Part shown: positions 6,301 to 9,463 of the stretch, in pieces | Position numbering within the stretch: position 1 is the first letter of the stretch | Layout: the number at the start of each line of letters is the position of its first letter | Origin: Bacteroidales bacterium | GTDB taxonomy: Bacteria; Bacteroidota; Bacteroidia; Bacteroidales; SMBSF77 | Assembly (NCBI GenBank): GCA_021106655.1 | Contig: JAIOTT010000364.1 | Location: forward strand, 1-9,463 | Reading direction: 5' to 3' | Length of the DNA: 9,463 nt | The notes under the pieces: generated by a model | Seen by the model: the letters and a program-made list of their open reading frames with translations, nothing else | Told to the model about the DNA's origin: nothing | Database searches by the model: none | Program-made: the position numbers and the translations under genes

Positions 6301-8568
6301 ATGGATAATTTATTTAGAAAAGATGCATTCAACTACCATTCTATGGGACGCCCCGGTAAGATTGAAGTAGTGCCAACCAAACCTTATTCAACACAACGTG
6401 ACTTATCGCTTGCCTATACACCGGGTGTGGCAGATCCTTGCCTGGAGATAGAGAAAGATGTTGATAATGTTTATAAGTACACAGCTAAAGGTAACCTCGT
6501 AGCTGTAATTTCAAATGGAACAGCAGTTTTGGGACTTGGTGACATAGGCCCTGAAGCAGGTAAGCCGGTTATGGAAGGTAAAGGATTTTTGTTTAAGATC
6601 TTTGCTGATATTGATGTTTTTGATATAGAGGTAAATGAAAAAGACATTGACAAATTTGTTGAAACAGTAGTAGCCATTGCTCCAACATTTGGTGGGATCA
6701 ACCTCGAAGATATTAAAGCTCCTGAGTGTTTTGAAATTGAGGAGAAAATTAAAGCCAGGTTAAATATTCCTGTAATGCATGATGATCAGCACGGAACTGC
6801 AATAATAACTTCTGCCGGACTGCTTAATGCACTGAAAATTAACGGTAAAAAAATTGAAGATATTTTGATCGTTGTGAATGGGGCAGGTGCAGCCTCGATA
6901 TCATGTTCAAAGCTTTATATCGCATTGGGTGTTAAGCCTGAAAATATTATTATGCTTGACAGTAAAGGCGTGCTTCACAAGGATAGAAAGGATATGAACA
7001 AGACAAAACAGAAATTTGCAACTGATAAAGATGTTCATACCCTTGAAGACGCTATTAAAACAGCTGACGTATTTCTTGGCTTATCAGTTGCTGGTGTTGT
7101 AAAAAAAGAGATGTTGATGTCAATGGCAAAGGATCCTATTGTATTTGCACTGGCAAATCCTGTTCCTGAGATATCTTATGATGATGCTGTATCATCACGC
7201 GATGATATTATTATGGCAACTGGCCGCTCTGATTATCCTAATCAGATAAATAATGTTCTCGGATTTCCATTCATATTCAGAGGTGCCATGGATGTAAGAG
7301 CTACTGAAATTAATGAGGAAATGAAACTTGCTGCTTCAAAAGCTCTTGCTGATCTGGCTCAATTACCTGTTCCTGAAGAGGTGAATATAGCATATCAAGC
7401 CACAAACCTGAAGTTTGGAAAAGAATATATTATTCCGAAACCAACTGATCCCAGATTAATAGAACACGTCGCTCCTGCTGTTGCACGTGCTGCAATGGAA
7501 TCAGGTGTTGCCAGAAAGCCTGTCACCGATTGGGATAGTTATCTTGAAGAACTGTCTAAAAGATTGGGGATGTCTAACCCTCTAATACGTCAGATTAAAG
7601 CCAGGGCAAAAAGAGATCCGAAAAGAGTCGTCTTTGCTGATGCATTGAGCTACAATATGCTAAAAGCTGCAGAAATTGTGCGAAATGAAAAACTTGCTAT
7701 ACCTGTCCTTTTAGGTGATGTTGAGGATATTAATGAGATGATCGTGGCAAATGACCTGGAACTTGATGGTGTCGAAATACTTGATCCGGCATCAAAAGCT
7801 CAGAAAGGCAGGAGAGTGGAGTTTGCCAAAATACTATATAATAAACGAAGAAGAAAAGGGGTCACTTATACTGATGCCCTTGAAAAAGTAAAGGGTAGGA
7901 ACTATTTTGCTCCAATGCTTGTTGAAACAGGCTTTGCAGACAGCATGATATCAGGATTAACAAAAAATTATCCCAATACTATCCGCCCGGCTTTACAGGT
8001 TGTTGGAATAAGAGAGGGCCACTCACTTGTTTCGGGAATGTATATTATAAATACAAAAAAAGGACCTCTGTTTTTTGCTGATTGTACTGTTAATAAAAAC
8101 CCAACAACAGAAGATATGGTTGAAATAACCTTGCAGACATGTCATGCCGTAGAGCAATTTATGATCAAACCCAGGGTTGCTTTTGTTTCATATTCAAATT
8201 TTGGGTCTAATGAAGGTAAAGTACCTACAAAGCAAAGTAATGCAATTGAAATCCTTCATAGTGATTATCCGGATCTTATTGTTGATGGAGAAATGCAGGC
8301 GAATGTTGCACTTAATAATGATATGCTGAAAGAAAACTTTCCGTTTTCCAAATTAGCAGATGGCCCCGCTAATATTTTGATCTTTCCATATCTTACCGCC
8401 GGAAATGTTGCATATAAACTCTTACAGGAACTTGGAAACTTTGAGATCATCGGACCTGTACTTAATGGTTTGAACAAATCAGTGCATGTTCTTCAAATGG
8501 GTAGTAGTGTTAGTGAGATTGTTAATATGGTTATGATCTCTGTTATTGAAGCTCAGGGGAATAACTAA
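6301..8568 (+). CDS. maeB: NADP-type malic enzyme with C-terminal phosphotransacetylase-like domain (MaeB)
   Basis: It oxidatively decarboxylates malate to pyruvate and CO2 with reduction of NAD(P)+ in the cytoplasm. The 755-residue length matches the two-domain MaeB family (about 760). The malic-enzyme part covers about residues 1-425: catalytic Tyr39 in YTPGVA, Lys94 in MEGKG, metal ligands in NLEDIKAPE (E136, D137) and HDDQHGTA (D161/D162), the nucleotide-binding GAGAAS (194-199), and ANPVPE (285-290). A cofactor-loop LDSKG (219-223) resembles the NADP-dependent E. coli enzyme, so NADP is likely but not proven. Residues from about 440 to the end match phosphotransacetylase. Two of its motifs are SNFGSN (632-637), where active enzymes typically have STKGS, and DGEMQ (662-666). 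In E. coli MaeB this domain is thought to sense acetyl-CoA rather than to catalyse, and the changed motif fits that role. The ATG at 6301 gives the usual N-terminus. It is separated from pckA by a terminator and from mdh by 141 bp. Confidence 0.96.
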   Translation: MDNLFRKDAFNYHSMGRPGKIEVVPTKPYSTQRDLSLAYTPGVADPCLEIEKDVDNVYKYTAKGNLVAVISNGTAVLGLGDIGPEAGKPVMEGKGFLFKIFADIDVFDIEVNEKDIDKFVETVVAIAPTFGGINLEDIKAPECFEIEEKIKARLNIPVMHDDQHGTAIITSAGLLNALKINGKKIEDILIVVNGAGAASISCSKLYIALGVKPENIIMLDSKGVLHKDRKDMNKTKQKFATDKDVHTLEDAIKTADVFLGLSVAGVVKKEMLMSMAKDPIVFALANPVPEISYDDAVSSRDDIIMATGRSDYPNQINNVLGFPFIFRGAMDVRATEINEEMKLAASKALADLAQLPVPEEVNIAYQATNLKFGKEYIIPKPTDPRLIEHVAPAVARAAMESGVARKPVTDWDSYLEELSKRLGMSNPLIRQIKARAKRDPKRVVFADALSYNMLKAAEIVRNEKLAIPVLLGDVEDINEMIVANDLELDGVEILDPASKAQKGRRVEFAKILYNKRRRKGVTYTDALEKVKGRNYFAPMLVETGFADSMISGLTKNYPNTIRPALQVVGIREGHSLVSGMYIINTKKGPLFFADCTVNKNPTTEDMVEITLQTCHAVEQFMIKPRVAFVSYSNFGSNEGKVPTKQSNAIEILHSDYPDLIVDGEMQANVALNNDMLKENFPFSKLADGPANILIFPYLTAGNVAYKLLQELGNFEIIGPVLNGLNKSVHVLQMGSSVSEIVNMVMISVIEAQGNN

Positions 8569-8611
8569 ACCTAACGCGAAATTCTAAGCTTTTATATTAT
8601 TCTATTGAACT

Positions 8612-8628
8612 TTGGTATCATTTACCAA
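8612..8628. repeat. Short inverted repeat between maeB and mdh
   Basis: TTGGTA (8612-8617) and TACCAA (8623-8628) form a perfect 6-bp dyad around the 5-base loop TCATT. It lies 44 bases after the maeB stop and about 10 bases upstream of the mdh -7 candidate. It could be a weak terminator, since T-rich sequence follows but not a clean T-run, or an operator near the -33 region of mdh. The dyad is directly visible; its role is open. Confidence 0.4.
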
Positions 8629-8638
8629 TATTTATTCT

Positions 8639-8646
8639 TATATTTG
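8639..8646 (+). promoter_or_regulatory. Candidate -7 element for mdh
   Basis: TATATTTG is the same octamer as in front of pckA and a full TAnnTTTG match. TTTG at 8611-8614 could be the -33 element, but the 24-base spacing is longer than the usual 19-21. Transcription would start near 8652, giving a leader of about 58 bases that is close in length to that of pckA. Confidence 0.55.
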
Positions 8647-8709
8647 TATCCAATATAAATAAGAAACAAAATATAAGACTAAATATTTTCATTAATTAAA
8701 AATTTAACC

Positions 8710-9463
8710 ATGAAGAAAATTACTGTAATTGGTGCCGGTAATGTTGGTGCAACATGTGCAAATGTAATTGCTCATAAAGACCTTGCAAGAGAAGTTGTTA
8801 TTGTTGATATTAAAGAAGGCCTTGCAGAAGGTAAAGCCCTGGATATCTGGCAAACTTCCTCTATTAATAATTTTGGTACTCGTGTCACCGGAACTACGAA
8901 TGATTATCTAAAAACAAAAGGCTCAGGGATTATTATTATTACTTCAGGAATACCTAGAAAACCCGGCATGTCAAGGGATGATCTTATTAAAACCAATGCC
9001 GGTATTGTAAAGGAAGTTACTGAAAAAGCTATCAAATATTCACCTGATGCGATCATAATTGTTGTATCTAATCCTTTGGATGTTATGACTTATGCTGCAT
9101 ACAAAACCGCAAACAAAGCTTCAAATAAAGTTTTTGGCATGGCCGGTATACTTGACACAGGCCGATACCGTGCATTTATTGCAAATGCATTAAATGTATC
9201 ACCTAAGGATATTCATTCACTCCTTCTTGGCGGACATGGTGATACCATGGTTCCTTTACCAAGATATACATCAGTAAGTGGAATTCCAATTATCGAATTG
9301 CTTGCAAAAGCAGAGATAGATAAGATTGTTGAAAGAACAAAAAAAGGAGGGGGCGAACTCGTTAATCTTATGGGTACTTCTGCATGGTACGCACCAGGTG
9401 CTGCTGTTGCTCAAATGGTTGAAGCTATCGTGGATGATGAAAGAAGAATTTTTCCGGTCTGTA
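8710..9463 (+). CDS. mdh: Malate dehydrogenase, LDH-like type (3' end outside window)
   Basis: This enzyme reversibly oxidises malate to oxaloacetate with NAD+ in the cytoplasm, in the TCA cycle or in its reductive branch. The window holds 251 codons of a family usually near 310, so only the C-terminus is missing. From the ATG at 8710 it begins MKKITVIGAGNVGAT, with the Rossmann motif GAGNVG (8-13). Asp33 at the end of the second strand (VVIVDI) indicates NAD rather than NADP. Substrate-binding arginines R83 and R89 lie in the mobile loop IPRKPGMSRDDL; the double basic/Pro pattern with R83 favours malate over lactate. N121 in VSNPLD, R152 in LDTGRYR, and the catalytic pair D149 and H176 (GGHGDTMV) are all present. 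The leader is AT-rich without a Shine-Dalgarno, as for its neighbours. It follows maeB by 141 bp and probably has its own promoter. Confidence 0.96.
   Translation, partial: MKKITVIGAGNVGATCANVIAHKDLAREVVIVDIKEGLAEGKALDIWQTSSINNFGTRVTGTTNDYLKTKGSGIIIITSGIPRKPGMSRDDLIKTNAGIVKEVTEKAIKYSPDAIIIVVSNPLDVMTYAAYKTANKASNKVFGMAGILDTGRYRAFIANALNVSPKDIHSLLLGGHGDTMVPLPRYTSVSGIPIIELLAKAEIDKIVERTKKGGGELVNLMGTSAWYAPGAAVAQMVEAIVDDERRIFPVC

Noticed and set aside
8668..8689. Inverted repeat AAAATAT ... ATATTTT in the mdh leader
   Set aside because: The stem is purely A/T with an 8-base loop; such pairs are expected by chance in this composition and would be unstable.

Overview
The window comes from an AT-rich genome of the phylum Bacteroidota (Bacteroidetes), possibly of the Bacteroidales/Marinilabiliales type, although the order is only a guess. 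The main evidence is a large SprA-type gene, found only in this phylum as part of the type IX secretion system, sitting next to ruvA. Supporting evidence is the lack of clear Shine-Dalgarno sequences and several matches to the Bacteroidetes -7 promoter element TAnnTTTG.

Layout. The left part (1-4201) is read on the minus strand: ruvA (4201-3617), then after 44 bp sprA (from 3572, running off the left edge with about 1190 codons present). The right part (4519-9463) is read on the plus strand: pckA (ATP-dependent phosphoenolpyruvate carboxykinase), a strong intrinsic terminator, maeB (malic enzyme with a C-terminal phosphotransacetylase-like domain) and mdh (malate dehydrogenase, cut by the right edge after 251 codons). 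A 317-bp spacer (4202-4518) separates the two divergent groups and holds one candidate -7 element facing each way.

How the genes work together. PckA, MaeB and Mdh all act at the phosphoenolpyruvate / oxaloacetate / malate / pyruvate branch point. Mdh interconverts malate and oxaloacetate, PckA interconverts oxaloacetate and PEP, and MaeB decarboxylates malate to pyruvate with production of reduced nicotinamide cofactor. The terminator after pckA, the 138-bp and 141-bp spacers and a good -7 element before mdh suggest separately transcribed neighbours rather than one operon. RuvA (Holliday junction processing) and SprA (outer-membrane protein export) are unrelated in function but are probably co-transcribed.

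No mobile element, CRISPR array, RNA gene or defence system was seen. This is mostly core-genome sequence, and I do not see a convincing new system. The points most worth a second look are the apparent TTG start of sprA, the pckA start decided by its promoter, and pckA lying between maeB and ruvA.
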